In this document: in pieces, positions 5,230 to 6,120 of the stretch
Layout of the letters: each line of letters begins with the position of its first letter
Numbering within the stretch: the first letter of the stretch is position 1
Source of the DNA: Cyanobacteria bacterium NC_groundwater_1444_Ag_S-0.65um_54_12
Lineage (GTDB): Bacteria > Cyanobacteriota > Sericytochromatia > S15B-MN24 > VGJW01
Length of the DNA stretch: 6,120 nt
Assembly (NCBI GenBank): GCA_016267585.1
Contig: JACQUT010000356.1
Coordinates: forward strand, 1-6,120
Direction: 5' to 3'
Notes under the pieces: model-generated
The model's input: only the letters and a program-made list of their open reading frames with translations
Told to the model about the DNA's origin: nothing
Databases searched by the model: none
Made by a program: the position numbers and the translations under genes

Positions 5230-6120
5230 ATGGCTACCGTACTGGTAAAGCGCGAGGTGAATTGCCCATTATGCAAGCTTACCTTTGTTTACCATACGCC
5301 CAAGTCTCATACTTACAGCCTGATTAAACGGGATAGTGATTTTTGCCCTTATTATAAAGGTGTCAATCCGCTATTTTACTTGATTTATATCTGTCCAGGT
5401 TGCCATTTTGCCGCTTACAAGCGAGATTTCAAGGATCTGGAAGATCGTTCTCGGCAAGCTCTGATAGATTTATTGAACAAAGATTCTCGGGGTTTGGCGG
5501 TAGATTTTCATCAAGCTGAACGTTCATTATTTGCGGCGCTGCGTAGCTATCAATTAGCACTGAGTTGCTATACTGCTCGGCGTTTTCCCCCGGATATCTT
5601 GGCGAGCGTCGCGCTTCGAGCGAGCTGGCTCTGTCGCTATTCTGGTGAGCTTAAACGCGAACTAAGTTACAGCGAACTGGCGCGAGACTATTATCAACAA
5701 GCTTTCGAGAAGGGAATCAGAGCGGATCGGCAAGTAGATGATCTGGCAATAGCCCTACTAATCGGAGAATTGATGTTGCGCACGGGGCAAATTGCTGCTG
5801 CCATGCGTTATTTCATGTTTCTGGTAAGAACCAAAGATGCTAAGAGTAATTTGGAACAATCAGCAAGAAATCGTCTCTATGATTCCAAACAAGCACTCAA
5901 AATCAAGAAAATCCTGGAAGATATTGAGCTATTTGTACCAATGGGCGAACAAGGTTTGGGTGTTTTAGCGGTGAATACGGAAATCCGTTCAGTCAAGCCC
6001 GGGGTAAGAATTTGCTCCAGAGGCGAACCGGGTGAGTCAATGTTTATCATAGTTAATGGCAAGGTGAGCATATTCCTGGACGATCCAGCAGTAACCTCGG
6101 CGGTGGCGATACTCGGCCCG
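5230..6120 (+). CDS. DUF2225 protein with C-terminal cyclic nucleotide-binding domain (3' end cut by window edge)
   Basis: The frame is open from ATG 5230 to the end of the window, giving 297 residues with no stop. The N-terminal 70 residues match DUF2225: VNCPLCKLTFV with Cys12 and Cys15, the stretch KRDSDFCPYYKGVNPLFY at 33-50, and ICPGCHFAAY with Cys55 and Cys58. The two CPxC-type pairs look like a zinc ribbon. Residues about 75-225 are mostly helical with a TPR-like flavour, including EKGIRADRQVDDLAIALLIGEL and GQIAAAMRYFMFL, as usual for the family. From about 229 the sequence changes to a cyclic nucleotide-binding fold: LEDIELFVPMG, then IRSVKPGVRICSRGEPGESMFIIVNGKVSIFLDD. The glycines and the GESMFIIVNGKV strand are typical of CAP/PKA-type beta-rolls. 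The phosphate-binding cassette that decides ligand binding would follow the final LGP and lies outside the window. There is no signal peptide, so it is predicted cytoplasmic. DUF2225 function is unknown; a nucleotide- or redox-responsive sensor is an inference. A downstream effector domain could follow in the missing part. Confidence 0.88.
   Translation, partial: MATVLVKREVNCPLCKLTFVYHTPKSHTYSLIKRDSDFCPYYKGVNPLFYLIYICPGCHFAAYKRDFKDLEDRSRQALIDLLNKDSRGLAVDFHQAERSLFAALRSYQLALSCYTARRFPPDILASVALRASWLCRYSGELKRELSYSELARDYYQQAFEKGIRADRQVDDLAIALLIGELMLRTGQIAAAMRYFMFLVRTKDAKSNLEQSARNRLYDSKQALKIKKILEDIELFVPMGEQGLGVLAVNTEIRSVKPGVRICSRGEPGESMFIIVNGKVSIFLDDPAVTSAVAILGP

Noticed and set aside
5877..6071. 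Minus-strand open frame of 64 residues
   Set aside because: It is antisense to the cyclic nucleotide-binding region of the DUF2225 gene and shows no recognisable motif.

Overview
This is a bacterial chromosomal window of mixed base composition. It carries four protein genes, two of them cut by the window edges, and two copies of one long palindromic repeat. The phylum cannot be fixed from the sequence. FapA/DUF342, DUF2225 and putative-glycosyl-hydrolase (DUF4015-type) proteins are frequent in Bacillota and also occur in several diderm lineages. No ribosomal, tRNA or other phylogenetic marker gene is present.

Layout. Positions 1-779 (minus strand) hold the N-terminal 259 residues of a secreted lipoprotein that enters a von Willebrand factor A (VWA) domain at the window edge. 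Positions 780-1085 form a divergent intergenic region containing palindromic repeat copy 1 (942-1029). Positions 1086-2426 (plus) encode a FapA/DUF342 family protein. After a 58-base gap, 2485-5085 (plus) encodes an 866-residue membrane-anchored fusion: polysaccharide deacetylase, then a LysM wall-binding domain, then a putative TIM-barrel glycosyl hydrolase. Positions 5086-5229 contain repeat copy 2 (5097-5190), inverted relative to copy 1. Positions 5230-6120 (plus) encode a DUF2225 zinc-ribbon-like protein that runs into a cyclic-nucleotide-binding domain and is cut by the window end.

How the genes may relate. The FapA-like gene and the deacetylase/hydrolase gene could form a short operon. 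The fusion protein and the VWA lipoprotein are both predicted to act outside the cytoplasmic membrane, so part of the window looks like cell-envelope business. The DUF2225-cNMP protein is predicted cytoplasmic and probably has its own promoter, because a perfect TATAAT sits at the edge of repeat copy 2. No flagellar gene is visible beside the FapA homologue.

The most unusual signal is the repeat pair. The two copies align end to end (88 and 86 bases, 71 of 86 aligned positions identical). At four places in the outer stem both arms have changed together so that pairing is kept. This points to a small mobile or structured element whose hairpin is under selection or is being actively repaired to symmetry.
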